From Pseudomonas beijingensis (GTDB lineage: Bacteria > Pseudomonadota > Gammaproteobacteria > Pseudomonadales > Pseudomonadaceae): 64,000 nucleotides of DNA. The notes below the pieces were generated by a model. That model was given only the letters and a program-made list of their open reading frames with translations, had not been told where the DNA came from and ran no database searches. A program made the translations under genes and the position numbers. This document shows positions 49,790 through 58,778 of this stretch, one piece after another. The stretch is taken from the NCBI RefSeq assembly GCF_030687295.1, contig NZ_CP117425.1, positions 6,142,001 to 6,206,000 of the forward strand. Reading direction: 5' to 3'. The stretch's first letter is position 1; the number at the start of each line of letters is the position of its first letter.

Positions 49790-50540
49790 TTAAAGCTGCT
49801 GCATCATCTTGCGCACGCCGGCCACGTGCCGCCGGCTGACAATCAGCGCGTCGCCATTGAGGCCTTTGAGGAACAACTGGAAATGTCCAAGGGGGGTGCG
49901 TTGCAAGCGCTCGATGCGCTCGCGGGCCACGAGGGCGTTGCGGTGGATGCGTACGAAGCGTTCGCCGAATTCGTCTTCAAGGGCCTTGAGGGGTTCGTCC
50001 AGCAACACTTCGCCACTCTCATGGCGCAAGGTCACGTATTTATGGTCGGCAATGAAGAAGTAGACCACCTGGTTCAAGGGGATCAGCTCGATGCCTTTGC
50101 GGGTGCGCGCACTGATGTGGCTGCGCGGACCGCTACCGCTTTCGGCGGCCGGACGGGTCAAGCGCCGCCAGTTGCACACGGTTGGGGCGCTCGGCCTTGC
50201 GCAAGGCGTCGAGCAACGCCTCGGACGTCACCGGCTTGATCAGGTAGCCCACGGCACCGGCCTGCAACACCTCGGGGGGAAAGTCGTCCCGGGTGGTACA
50301 GAACACCACGGAGGGCGGCGACTCTCGCTCGCACAACTTCGCCGCCACCTGCAGGCCGTCCAGGCCAGGCATGCGAATGTCGAGCAGCACGATATCCGGC
50401 TTGTGGCTGTCAATAAGGGCCAATGCCTCGTCGCCATTGGTGGCGCTCGGCTCCAGGACACTGTAACCCTCGAGCTCGCCAACCATTCGGTTCAGGCGCT
50501 CGCGGGCCAGTGGTTCGTCATCAACGATCAGGACATTCAT
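49790..50540 (-). pseudogene. algR: LytTR response regulator AlgR, +1 frameshift
   Basis: The receiver domain (MNVLIVDDEPLARERLNRMV; phospho-acceptor Asp in IVLLDIRMPGLDG; Lys in GYLIKPV) is in one frame from 50540. The LytTR DNA-binding domain (TRKGIELIPLNQVVYFF, LDEPLKALEDEFGERFVRIHRNAL, GDALIVSRRHVAGVRKMMQQL) is in another. The joint reads GCGCTTGACCCG where GCGCTGACCCG would give LAALTRPAAESGSG, so one T too many at 50160-50161. As written the product is about 135 residues without a DNA-binding domain. AlgR controls alginate, type IV pili and more in P. aeruginosa. No sensor kinase gene (fimS/algZ) is adjacent. Confidence 0.9.
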
Positions 50541-51002
50541 ATTGCGCTGGATTCCTGCGTGAGTCTCGCACAAGGATAGCGTAGACAGGGGAAGTGACAT
50601 CCGTCACCGCGATCCACGCTAAGACTCGTTCGAGGGCCAAAAAGTGCCGCGAGGCGGTTGTCTATCTTTACCAGCGCTTGCCGACCGATGCCCGAGGCCC
50701 GTTGTCGCACGGCGTCGCCGTAGGGATTGTTAACTGTCGATCTGACCAATATGAGCTCCCCCTTCTTCTATTTGTCCGGTGCGCCATGGATGGAAAAAGC
50801 AAAAGTCCTACCGTCCACTGTAGACGGTTGCCACGACGATATTGCTCAATCGAAAAATATCGTTGTGCGAAAACCTTCTTGGATCCCAGGCTTGGAGCGA
50901 AAAAACCTGCCGACCAGTGCCAGCGCCAGTCCCGGCAACCCTGCTATCATCCGCCGCAGCCTTTAACCGCTACTTTTTCCACAGCCGATCACGAGCGAAT
51001 TC
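50541..51002. other. algR-argH divergent gap with two dyads
   Basis: A 462-bp non-coding gap. In PAO1 the sensor gene fimS/algZ lies between algR and argH; no remnant of it is seen here. Two inverted repeats stand close together: ACCGTC-CACTGTA-GACGGT at 50810-50828, and CAC(G)ACGATATT with AATATCGTTGTG at about 50833-50867. Both are upstream of argH by 135-190 bp and could be operators, a leader RNA structure or the end of an unannotated transcript. Confidence 0.45.
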
Positions 51003-52397
51003 ATGAGCACTGACAAGACCAATCAGTCCTGGGGCGGCCGCTTCAGTGAACCCGTCGACGCCTTCGTCGCCCGCTTCACCGCCTCCGTCAACTTCGACCA
51101 GCGCCTGTATCGCCACGACATCATGGGTTCGATCGCCCACGCCACCATGCTGGCCAAGGTCGGCGTGCTGACCGATGCCGAGCGCGACAGCATCATCGAC
51201 GGCCTGAAGACCATCGAGACGGAAATCGAAGCCGGCCAGTTCGACTGGCGCGTCGACCTTGAAGACGTGCACATGAACATCGAAGCACGCCTGACCGACC
51301 GCATCGGCGTGACCGGCAAGAAGCTGCACACCGGCCGCAGCCGTAACGACCAGGTCGCCACCGACATCCGCCTGTGGCTGCGCGATGAAATCGACCTGAT
51401 CCTGGGCGAAATCACTCGCCTGCAAAAAGGCCTGTTGGAACAAGCCGAGCGCGAGGCCGAGAGCATCATGCCGGGGTTCACGCACCTGCAAACCGCTCAA
51501 CCTGTAACGTTTGGGCATCACATGCTGGCCTGGTTCGAAATGCTCAGCCGCGACTACGAGCGCCTGGTGGACTGCCGCAAGCGCACCAACCGCATGCCCC
51601 TGGGCAGCGCCGCGCTGGCCGGCACCACGTACCCGATCGATCGTGAATACACCGCGCAGTTGCTGGGCTTCGACGCCGTGGGCGGCAATTCGCTGGATAA
51701 CGTTTCGGACCGCGATTTCGCCATCGAATTCTGCGCCGCCGCGAGCATCGCGATGATGCACCTGTCGCGCTTCTCCGAAGAGCTGGTGCTGTGGACCAGC
51801 GCGCAGTTCCAATTCATCGATTTGCCCGACCGCTTCTGCACCGGCAGCTCGATCATGCCGCAAAAGAAAAACCCCGACGTACCGGAGCTGGTGCGCGGCA
51901 AGAGTGGCCGGGTGTTCGGCGCACTGATGGGCCTGTTGACCCTGATGAAAGGCCAGCCGCTGGCCTACAACAAGGACAACCAGGAAGACAAGGAACCGCT
52001 GTTCGACGCCGCCGATACCTTGCGCGACTCGCTGCGGGCCTTCGCCGACATGATCCCGGCCATCAAGCCCAAGCACGCGGTGATGCGCGAAGCGGCCCTG
52101 CGTGGCTTCTCTACCGCCACCGACCTGGCCGACTACTTGGTGCGCCGTGGCCTGCCGTTCCGCGATTGCCATGAGATTGTCGGCCATGCCGTGAAGTACG
52201 GCGTGGACACCGGCAAGGACCTGGCGGAAATGAGCCTGGACGAACTGCGCCAGTTCAGCGACCAGATCGAGCAGGACGTGTTTGCGGTGCTGACCCTCGA
52301 AGGCTCGGTCAATGCCCGTGACCACATTGGCGGCACGGCGCCGGCGCAGGTCAAGGCGGCCGTGGTGCGTGGCCAGGCGCTGATCGCCAGCCGCTAA
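51003..52397 (+). CDS. argH: Argininosuccinate lyase
   Basis: A 464-residue cytosolic enzyme, last step of arginine synthesis: argininosuccinate to arginine and fumarate. Superfamily signature [16 protein letters not shown] is intact, with catalytic-region [13 protein letters not shown] and the His/Thr in [15 protein letters not shown]. Length matches the family (about 460). The start [22 protein letters not shown] is canonical; the Shine-Dalgarno (GAGCGA) is weak. A repeat pair follows, before the converging GST gene. Confidence 0.98.
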   Translation: MSTDKTNQSWGGRFSEPVDAFVARFTASVNFDQRLYRHDIMGSIAHATMLAKVGVLTDAERDSIIDGLKTIETEIEAGQFDWRVDLEDVHMNIEARLTDRIGVTGKKLHTGRSRNDQVATDIRLWLRDEIDLILGEITRLQKGLLEQAEREAESIMPGFTHLQTAQPVTFGHHMLAWFEMLSRDYERLVDCRKRTNRMPLGSAALAGTTYPIDREYTAQLLGFDAVGGNSLDNVSDRDFAIEFCAAASIAMMHLSRFSEELVLWTSAQFQFIDLPDRFCTGSSIMPQKKNPDVPELVRGKSGRVFGALMGLLTLMKGQPLAYNKDNQEDKEPLFDAADTLRDSLRAFADMIPAIKPKHAVMREAALRGFSTATDLADYLVRRGLPFRDCHEIVGHAVKYGVDTGKDLAEMSLDELRQFSDQIEQDVFAVLTLEGSVNARDHIGGTAPAQVKAAVVRGQALIASR

Positions 52398-52408
52398 AAG
52401 CCAAAAGC

Positions 52409-52502
52409 ATCGCGAGCAAGCTCGCTTCCACAGTGGATCTCCAGTGAACACAAATATTGTGAACATGTAGAGATCCCATGTGGAAGCGAGCTTGCTTGCG
52501 AT
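52409..52502. repeat. Long inverted repeat between argH and GST
   Basis: ATCGCGAGCAAGCTCGCTTCCA and its inverse (GTGGAAGCGAGCTTGCTTGCGAT) form the outer arms; inner GTGGATCTC/GAGATCCCAT extends the pairing. Convergent intergenic position. Confidence 0.83.
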
Positions 52503-52527
52503 AGCGCCCTTCAGAACATCGAAAAAC

Positions 52528-53187
52528 TCACTTCTTGGCGGCAATCATCGCCAAAAACGCCGGCATCTCTGCCTCCCTGTCCGCCGCAATCCGCTGTACG
52601 TTCGGGTTTTGCTCCAAGCGCTCCATCAGCGCCTTGGCCGCCGGCATGTCCGCCAGCAAATCGATATCGAAGACCTTCCTGCCCACTTGCAAGGCCAGCG
52701 AAAGGCTGTAGTAGAAATACAGGTCGGCAAGGCTCAGGCTATCGCCCGCCACGTAGGGCGAGAATTTGCCGTGCCGGCCAAGCGAGGCGACCCCCAGCAA
52801 CAATTCGGCCTTGGACTTTTCCTTGATGGCATCGGCAACCGACATGCCAAAAAACGCCTCGCCATAGCAGGCCCGCCCCGGCAGCTCGATGTACAGCTCG
52901 ATTTCCCGGCACAAGGCCAACACCTGGGCGCGCTCGAACGGGTCGGCCGGCAGCAGGGCCTTACCCGGTTGGGTTTGCTCGATGTATTCGAGGATGACGC
53001 TGGTCTCGTTGATAAAACCCTGCTCGGTCTTCAGCACCGGCACCTTGCCACGCGGGCTGATGGCCAGGGCTTCCGGCGTCTGGTTGCCAAAGAACTGCAC
53101 TTCTTCGAAGGGCACGCCCTTCTCCAGCAGCGCCAGCTTGACCATGTTGTAATAATTACTGACAGAGAAACCATAAAGCTTGAGCAT
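52528..53187 (-). CDS. Glutathione S-transferase family protein
   Basis: A 219-residue cytosolic protein with a thioredoxin-like N-domain (MLKLYGFSVSNYYNMVKLALLEKG, cis-Pro in RGKVPVL, ligand Glu-Thr-Ser in NETSVILEYIE) and an all-helical C-domain containing the N-capping motif (DSLSLADLYFYY). The substrate is unknown; the set of residues suggests a bacterial beta/nu-like class. TGGAGG precedes the ATG. Confidence 0.9.
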   Translation of the reverse strand: MLKLYGFSVSNYYNMVKLALLEKGVPFEEVQFFGNQTPEALAISPRGKVPVLKTEQGFINETSVILEYIEQTQPGKALLPADPFERAQVLALCREIELYIELPGRACYGEAFFGMSVADAIKEKSKAELLLGVASLGRHGKFSPYVAGDSLSLADLYFYYSLSLALQVGRKVFDIDLLADMPAAKALMERLEQNPNVQRIAADREAEMPAFLAMIAAKK

Positions 53188-53310
53188 TACAAAGCCTCCA
53201 GGCCGTGCGGGGTTGGCAGCCTTGCGTTATAGACCGTCGGGGCATTTCCTGCCAGGCGCATCACGCCGCTGAATGCAGGTAAACTGGCGACTTTCTTACA
53301 GGAGCCTGCC

Positions 53311-53595
53311 ATGAGCGAGCCAACCGATATCGATAGCGACGAAGAAGAATTCGTCGAGGACACGCTGATCGAGGCGATTGAAAACCAGATCGCAAGTGAC
53401 AACCCCCCAGCGGCCAAGGCCGTTTTCAATAAATTGACCCTGGTGGGTTATGAACGCGAAGAAATTCTCAACCTGATGGCCCATGTGCTGGCGGTGGAAA
53501 TCGACGCGATCCTGGAAGAGGATCGTGCGTTTAATACCCAGTGGTACGAAGCCGCCTTGCGCAACTTGCCTGAGTTGCCGCCGGAAAAGAACTGA
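53311..53595 (+). CDS. Conserved small acidic protein
   Basis: A 94-residue soluble protein starting MSEPTDIDSDEEEFVEDTLIEAIENQI. It is acidic and helical, with NPPAAKAVFNKLTLVGYEREEILNLMAHVLAVEIDAIL in the middle (given as pieces: NPPAAKAVFNKL, YEREEIL, LMAHVL). The order of genes near cyaA in pseudomonads includes such a protein. An AGGAG lies 6-8 nt before the ATG. I do not know a function. Confidence 0.8.
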   Translation: MSEPTDIDSDEEEFVEDTLIEAIENQIASDNPPAAKAVFNKLTLVGYEREEILNLMAHVLAVEIDAILEEDRAFNTQWYEAALRNLPELPPEKN

Positions 53596-53615
53596 TCCGA
53601 AAGGCAACGCTGCCC

Positions 53616-53757
53616 CTGTGGCGAGGGAGCTTGCTCCCGCTGGGCTGCGCCCTGTAGGAGCTGCCGAAGGCCGCGATCTTTTGATCTTGATCTTTCACTT
53701 GAGACTCAAGCGCCAGGGGAAAGATCGCAGCCTCGTTACACTCGACAGCTCCTAAGG
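53616..53757. repeat. Mixed repeat elements
   Basis: CTGTGGCGAGGGAGCTTGCTCCC (53616-53638) is followed by a pair from a third family, TGTAGGAGCTGCCGAAGGC with CGATCTTTTGATC, whose inverse GGGAAAGATCGCAGCC and CGACAGCTCC ends near 53753. Confidence 0.75.
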
Positions 53758-53873
53758 GGCCACAAAGAATCGCTTTAAACAAAAAAAGCATGCCACTGAC
53801 ACTGGACAGCTCGGCCGAGTGCGCTCACCTTAGTGACGCTGTCGACCAAATTCCTAGAAAGTCTGGAGTCCTT

Positions 53874-54122
53874 ATGTCGTTTACCCCTGAGTTGGTTGCC
53901 GAACTGGAAATCCTTGCACTCTTCAACCTGGACAGTTCCCAGGAAGGCCTGAAAATTCATCAGACCGCTGCCCCTAAAGCGATTGCCGCTGCCCAACGCT
54001 TGTACGAGAAAGACCTGATCACCCAGCCCGACGGTGGTTACCTGACCAGCCTGGGACGGGACGCCGCCCAAAATGTCCAAACCGTCCTGACGATACTCAG
54101 CGTTCAACAAGAAGCCGCCTGA
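53874..54122 (+). CDS. TIGR02647 family protein
   Basis: An 82-residue soluble protein: MSFTPELVAELEILALFNLDSSQEGLKIHQTAAPKAIAAAQRLYEKDLI and a short C-terminal beta hairpin (QPDGGYLTSLGRDAA) resembling a winged-helix domain. The family is restricted to gamma-proteobacteria and its function is unknown; DNA binding is possible from the fold but unproved. TGGAG precedes the ATG at 53874. Lies just upstream of cyaA, about 170 bp apart. Confidence 0.86.
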   Translation: MSFTPELVAELEILALFNLDSSQEGLKIHQTAAPKAIAAAQRLYEKDLITQPDGGYLTSLGRDAAQNVQTVLTILSVQQEAA

Positions 54123-54290
54123 CCCTCCTGCCGCCCACGGAAATCTCCTCTACGGGATTTCCGCAGGCGCACTTACGCCCGGCGTAAAAAACCGCCATCA
54201 AAAATCCTGTTTTCAGCTTAAGTATTCCCAAGATCGGGCGCTAACCTGCCATCACCCCACGTTCGACGCCGCGAGCCGGTTTGAGCAGAC

Positions 54291-57131
54291 ATGACCCGCA
54301 ATCACGAAATACGCCCCGATCTGGACGAGGGAATCGACCGCAAGGTGCTGAGCCAGTTGCGCGCACGTTTTCTCAAGCTCAACACCGTACGGATGGAGCG
54401 CGCCCTCGAAGGCCTGTCGCCCCGCCAGCAAGGCGTGCTGACGCTGCTGCCGCTGTTTTTTCACGTCAACCATCCGCTGCTGCCTGGCTACGTCTCCGGC
54501 AGCACACCTGCCGGGCTGTCGAACTACGAGCCTGACGCCAACGTCCTTGCCGAAGCCCAGCGGCTGACCCGTTCGTTTTCCTACAAGCCGCGGCACGGCA
54601 GCAACCCGCCGCGGCCGATCCTTGGCCTGTTCCTGATGGGCAGCCTCGGTACCCTGGCCCAGGCCGACCAGAGCGACATGGACGTGTGGGTGTGCCACGG
54701 GCCAGACCTGAGCGACGATGAACTGGCCGAGCTGCGCAAGAAATGCCAGTTGCTGGAGATCTGGGCCGCGACCCAGGGCGCCGAAGCTCACTTTTTCCTG
54801 ATCGACCCGGAGCGTTTCGTGCGGGGCGAGCGGGACAACCAGCTCAGTTCCGACGATTGCGGCACAACCCAGCACTACCTGCTGCTGGACGAGTTCTACC
54901 GCACCGCGATCTGGCTGGCCGGGCGCACACCGATCTGGTGGCTGGTGCCGGTCTATGAAGAAGAAAACTACGAGCAGTACACCCACACACTGATGTCCAA
55001 ACGCTTCATCCGCGCGGATGAAACCCTGGACCTGGGGCACCTGGCCTACATTCCACCGGGCGAATTCGTCGGCGCTGGGCTCTGGCAGTTGTTCAAGGGC
55101 ATAGAATCGCCCTACAAGTCCGTGCTCAAGCTGCTGCTGACCGAGGTCTATGCCAGCGAACACCCGAACGTGCGCTGCCTGAGCCTGCGCTTCAAGCAGG
55201 CCGTGTTCGCCAATCGCCTGGACCTGGAAGAGCTGGACCCGTACATGGTGGTTTACCGCCGCATCGAGGAATACCTCAATGCCCGTGGCGAACCCGAACG
55301 CTTGGAGTTGATCCGCCGCGCGCTGTACCTGAAGGTCAATCGCAAACTCACCGGCCAGGCGCGCAGCAGTGGCTGGCAACGGGTACTGCTAGAGCGACTG
55401 GCCCGGGAATGGGGTTGGGACCAGCGTCAACTGGCGTTGCTGGACAGCCGCAGCCAGTGGAAAGTCCGCCAGGTCAGCCACGAACGGCGCGCACTGGTCA
55501 ACGAACTCACCCACAGCTACCGCTTCCTGAGCCAGTTCGCCCGTACCGAGAAAACCGTCAGCCTGATCAACAAGCGCGACCTCAACGTGCTTGGCCGGCG
55601 CTTGTACGCCGCCTTCGAGCGCAAGGCCGACAAGGTCGAGTTCATCAACCCCGGCATTGCCCCGGACCTGGCCGAAGACACCCTGACGTTGGTGCAGTCA
55701 CCCAACAAGAAAGAACCGGGGCAGAACCAGTGGGCGCTGTACAACGGCAGCCTCAACGCCCTGGAATGGGAGAACTTCGCGCCCATCAAGCGTTGCCGCG
55801 AATTACTGGAGCTGTTGACCTGGTGCCACCGCAACGGCGTGATCGACAGCAGCACGCGTCTGGCGCTGCACCCAGGTGACAGCGACCTGAGCGAGTTCGA
55901 ACTGTTCAACCTGCTGGGCAGTCTGCAACAGTCCATCGCCCTGCCCCTGGCCACGGTGGATGAAGCGCAATTGCTGCGCGCCAGCGTGCCCAGCGAAGTG
56001 TTGATTCTGGTGAACGTCGGCGTCGACCCGCTCAAGCACCACCGCGACCTGAACATCCTGATGACCACCGAGCGGACCGACTCCCTGAGCTATGCCGGGG
56101 TCCGGGAAAACCTGGTGCTGACCCTCGACCAGGTCACGCTCAACAGTTGGAATGAGGTGCTGGTCAACCGTTTCGACGGCGAACACGCCCTGCTCGATTG
56201 CCTGCGCGACTACCTCAACGACCTGCCCGTCACCCAGCGCCAGCCGCGCTTGCAGGTGCGCTGCTTCTGCCACAACCGCGCCCAATTCATTGCGCGGCGC
56301 GTCGAAGACGTCATCGAAACGGCGCAGACCCTGCTGTTGAGCAGGCTCAATCACCGTTATCTGCTTCAGGTCCAGCAACACTATCACGTGCTGGAGCTGG
56401 TGCCCGGCCAGGTTAATCACGTGGCCTTGGGCAGCTTGTCGGCGCTGATGGACTACCTCGGCGAAGAATTGACGGCCTACAGCCCCTTGCACCTGGACCC
56501 GATGGCCCTGGAAGACCACGACCTGGCGCTGATCCTGCCCATGGGCCAGCCCGAGTGCATCCAGGTGTTCTACCGGACCAACGAGGACGAAGCCGATCTG
56601 TACGTGCTCGATGAGTTCAACGCACTCTGGCAACAACGCGTGCCGTATCACGACGAACAAAGCCTGCTGGTGCCGCTGCAGCGCTTCCTGCAATCGGTGC
56701 TGTACCGTCGCGACGCGCTGCTGCCGCTGGACGCCGCCCAGCCGCTGACCCTGGAAACCCTGTACTACCAGTTGCTGCCGTCAGGCGGTCGGGCGCGCCG
56801 GATCGAAGCGCGACAAGCGCCACAGACCCCGGTCAACAAGCCGTTCTATGACGTGCAGGCGATCATCGGCAAAGCCGCGCACGGGCAAGTGCACGTTACC
56901 CTGTACTGCGATCAGCAGGAGTTTTCCGAACTGGAACATGGCGACCAACTGTTCCGCGTGGTCGCCAGGGAGATCGTCGAACAGCGCCGCGAAGCCCAGC
57001 GCTATCGCTGCTACATCACCGACCTGGACCTCTCGGGGCTGGTGGGCGACGGGGCTTGCTCAAGCAATTTGTACCTGCGCTACAAGGCCGACCTGGAACG
57101 CGCCCTGAACGAGGCGCTGGCCCTGGTCTGA
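54291..57131 (+). CDS. cyaA: Class I adenylate cyclase
   Basis: A 946-residue cytosolic enzyme making cAMP. The catalytic nucleotidyltransferase-like site FLMGSLGTLAQADQSDMDVWV (Gly-Ser and the Asp pair) lies at about residues 114-135, with ETLDLGHLAYIP and YKSVLKLLLTEVY following. The C-terminal half is the regulatory region known to respond to glucose enzyme IIA in enterobacteria. Length resembles that of other Pseudomonas class I cyclases. In P. aeruginosa the second messenger acts through Vfr. The ATG at 54291 has a weak ribosome site. Confidence 0.96.
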   Translation: MTRNHEIRPDLDEGIDRKVLSQLRARFLKLNTVRMERALEGLSPRQQGVLTLLPLFFHVNHPLLPGYVSGSTPAGLSNYEPDANVLAEAQRLTRSFSYKPRHGSNPPRPILGLFLMGSLGTLAQADQSDMDVWVCHGPDLSDDELAELRKKCQLLEIWAATQGAEAHFFLIDPERFVRGERDNQLSSDDCGTTQHYLLLDEFYRTAIWLAGRTPIWWLVPVYEEENYEQYTHTLMSKRFIRADETLDLGHLAYIPPGEFVGAGLWQLFKGIESPYKSVLKLLLTEVYASEHPNVRCLSLRFKQAVFANRLDLEELDPYMVVYRRIEEYLNARGEPERLELIRRALYLKVNRKLTGQARSSGWQRVLLERLAREWGWDQRQLALLDSRSQWKVRQVSHERRALVNELTHSYRFLSQFARTEKTVSLINKRDLNVLGRRLYAAFERKADKVEFINPGIAPDLAEDTLTLVQSPNKKEPGQNQWALYNGSLNALEWENFAPIKRCRELLELLTWCHRNGVIDSSTRLALHPGDSDLSEFELFNLLGSLQQSIALPLATVDEAQLLRASVPSEVLILVNVGVDPLKHHRDLNILMTTERTDSLSYAGVRENLVLTLDQVTLNSWNEVLVNRFDGEHALLDCLRDYLNDLPVTQRQPRLQVRCFCHNRAQFIARRVEDVIETAQTLLLSRLNHRYLLQVQQHYHVLELVPGQVNHVALGSLSALMDYLGEELTAYSPLHLDPMALEDHDLALILPMGQPECIQVFYRTNEDEADLYVLDEFNALWQQRVPYHDEQSLLVPLQRFLQSVLYRRDALLPLDAAQPLTLETLYYQLLPSGGRARRIEARQAPQTPVNKPFYDVQAIIGKAAHGQVHVTLYCDQQEFSELEHGDQLFRVVAREIVEQRREAQRYRCYITDLDLSGLVGDGACSSNLYLRYKADLERALNEALALV

Positions 57132-57143
57132 AGTACCCGGCGC

Positions 57144-57554
57144 TCAGAGGTGGAAATCGCCGCCTGCTTCGGGCTGGTATTCGACGGCCAGCAAGGTCAG
57201 CTTCAGCGTCTTGCCACCCGGGGCCGGCCAGTCGATGTGCTGGCCGACCTTCAGGCCCAGCAAGGCACTGCCCACCGGCGCCAGGATCGAGATCCGGCCT
57301 TCGTCGGCATTGGCGTCCTGTGGATAAACCAACGTCAGGTGATAGTCCTTGCCGCTGCTTTCTTCGCGGCAGTGCACGCGTGAGTTCATGGTCACGACAT
57401 CGGCAGGCACTTCTTCGTGGCCCACCACGTTCTCGGCGCGATCCAGTTCGGTTTGCAACGCGATCACGCCCGGCAGCGTTTCATCAAGACTGTCGATCAG
57501 GCGCTCCAGACGCTGTACGTCCAGGCGGGTAAGGGTGATGGAAGGTGCGGTCAT
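57144..57554 (-). CDS. rnk: Nucleoside diphosphate kinase regulator (GreA-like)
   Basis: A 136-residue protein with a short N-terminal coiled coil (APSITLTRLDVQRLERLID) and the GreA/GreB C-terminal domain (VVTMNSRVHCREESSGKDYHLTLVYP, SILAPVGSALLGLKVGQHIDWP). Rnk binds RNA polymerase and affects nucleoside diphosphate kinase and alginate levels in Pseudomonas. The ATG at 57554 is preferred; a 38-codon in-frame extension runs through a terminator. It ends 12 bp from the converging cyaA. Confidence 0.93.
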   Translation of the reverse strand: MTAPSITLTRLDVQRLERLIDSLDETLPGVIALQTELDRAENVVGHEEVPADVVTMNSRVHCREESSGKDYHLTLVYPQDANADEGRISILAPVGSALLGLKVGQHIDWPAPGGKTLKLTLLAVEYQPEAGGDFHL

Positions 57555-57589
57555 GATCCAGGCAGACTCCTTTCTTCTGCACAAAAAAA

Positions 57590-57624
57590 GCAAAACCCCG
57601 CCACAAAAAGACGGGGTTTTCACG
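57590..57624 (-). terminator. Terminator upstream of rnk
   Basis: AAAACCCCG pairs with CGGGGTTTT across an 11-nt loop; on the minus strand T-rich sequence follows. It probably ends the cyaY-DUF1289 transcript before rnk, but a leader attenuator of rnk is also possible. Confidence 0.7.
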
Positions 57625-57720
57625 GGCCTCGATGAGTTGAGGCGTAGCCGGACACTATCACAGCTCAATAAATAAACAAGTCAGGCAGGATTTGCCCTGC
57701 CCATGGACGGCACTAAACCC

Positions 57721-57852
57721 TTGTGGCGAGGGAATTGTGAGAGCAAGGCTTGCCCGCGATGAATACAGCGAGGTCTCTCTGGAACCGAGGCGCTTGTATC
57801 GCGAGCAAGCTTTACTCTCACAGGGTTACTAGGCAAGCCTTGCTCCCACACA
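57721..57852. repeat. Degenerate REP-type repeats
   Basis: Fragments of both families: TTGTGGCGAGGGAATTGTGAG, GAGCAAGGCTTGCCCGCGAT, ATCGCGAGCAAGCTTTACTC and GCAAGCCTTGCTCCCACA. The set looks like eroded or partly duplicated palindromes. Confidence 0.7.
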
Positions 57853-57860
57853 GTGGGCGA

Positions 57861-58076
57861 TCACACCAGAGATTTGCGTTTAGCCGCCTCGGCACAGATG
57901 ACCCGCCGACGCTCATCATCGGCCGAGCGCCATTCCCGGATATCTTCCACATGACGGAAACAACCGAGGCAGATCTTCTGCTCATCCAGCTTGCACACGC
58001 TGGTGCACGGCGACGGCACGGCGGGGCTGACGTTGCTGTAGAGCGGCTTGGGCGGCCGTGGCGGGGGCTGGCTCAC
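57861..58076 (-). CDS. DUF1289 family small protein
   Basis: A 71-residue protein with four cysteines in the DUF1289 pattern: PCTSVCKLDEQKICLGCFRHVEDI, and the REWRSADDERRRVI helix after it. The cysteines may hold zinc or an iron-sulfur site; no function is proved. A GTG start at 58076, 4 bp after the cyaY stop, gives the family's usual N-terminus; the overlapping longer reading is inside cyaY in another frame. Confidence 0.85.
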   Translation of the reverse strand: MSQPPPRPPKPLYSNVSPAVPSPCTSVCKLDEQKICLGCFRHVEDIREWRSADDERRRVICAEAAKRKSLV

Positions 58077-58080
58077 GCCG

Positions 58081-58413
58081 TCACAGGCCTTCGAACTCGA
58101 GTTCCACGCCCGCCTGCTGCTTGACGATGCGCTCGAGCATCTCGCCCAGTTGCTCTTCGCTCTTGTCGCACATCCAGCGCTCGCTTTCCTCGTCGTAGTC
58201 GAAATGAAAGCCACCGGAGACCGCCGCCAGCCACAACTGCCGCAACGGCTCCTGGCGACTGAAGATCAATTGGCTGCCGTTTTCGAACTTGACGGTCAGC
58301 ACGCCGGCGGAGCTTTCCAGGTCGATGTCCAGGTCGCTCTCGTCGAACACATCCTCCAGCGTTTGCTGGGTCGCATCGACCAGGTCGTGGAAACGGGCTT
58401 CAGTCAAACTCAT
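58081..58413 (-). CDS. cyaY: Iron donor protein CyaY (bacterial frataxin)
   Basis: A 110-residue cytosolic iron-binding protein that regulates iron-sulfur cluster assembly. The acidic first helix (ATQQTLEDVFDESDLDIDLE) and beta-sheet (VLTVKFENGSQLIFSRQEPLRQLWLA) match frataxin. It is divergent from lptM/lysA, the same neighbourhood as in E. coli (cyaA-cyaY-yifL-dapF). Confidence 0.96.
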   Translation of the reverse strand: MSLTEARFHDLVDATQQTLEDVFDESDLDIDLESSAGVLTVKFENGSQLIFSRQEPLRQLWLAAVSGGFHFDYDEESERWMCDKSEEQLGEMLERIVKQQAGVELEFEGL

Positions 58414-58598
58414 TGTGGCAACCTCGAAAATGTCTGCTCATGCTCAAGCGCCGCAAGATACGGACGCTTCCCGGCGATTGCAAAGGATATACCCACTGAC
58501 GACGACCAACGCCGCCGGACGGGCGCCCCGTTGCATAGGCAAGCTGACGGGTGGCCGGTATACTCCGGCGCAATTAACGCATTTTCAAGGATTTCGCC

Positions 58599-58769
58599 AT
58601 GAAGCGCCTGATCTCTTCCCTTGCTGCGCTCGTCGCGGTTGCCTGCCTCGTGACAGCCTGTGGTCAAAAAGGTCCGCTGTACCTGCCTGATGACAGCAAG
58701 TCCCCTGAAGAACAGGCCAAGTCGTCGCAATCCAAGACACACTCGCACGACACCCACACCACTTACTAA
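58599..58769 (+). CDS. lptM: Small lipoprotein LptM (LppL/YifL)
   Basis: A 56-residue lipoprotein: signal MKRLISSLAALVAVACLVTAC with lipobox VTAC (Cys21) followed by the conserved GQKGPLYLPDD. The His/Ser-rich tail ends DTHTTY. In E. coli LptM helps oxidative maturation of the LPS translocon protein LptD; in P. aeruginosa the syntenic gene is lppL. AAGGAT precedes the ATG. It starts the lptM-lysA-dapF operon, 9 nt before lysA. Confidence 0.93.
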   Translation: MKRLISSLAALVAVACLVTACGQKGPLYLPDDSKSPEEQAKSSQSKTHSHDTHTTY

Positions 58770-58778
58770 GGGAACGCC

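Noticed and set aside
50594..51013. Open frame of 139 codons in the algR-argH gap, checked as a fimS remnant
   Set aside because: No histidine-kinase motif, no membrane segments, and it runs across the dyads and into argH.
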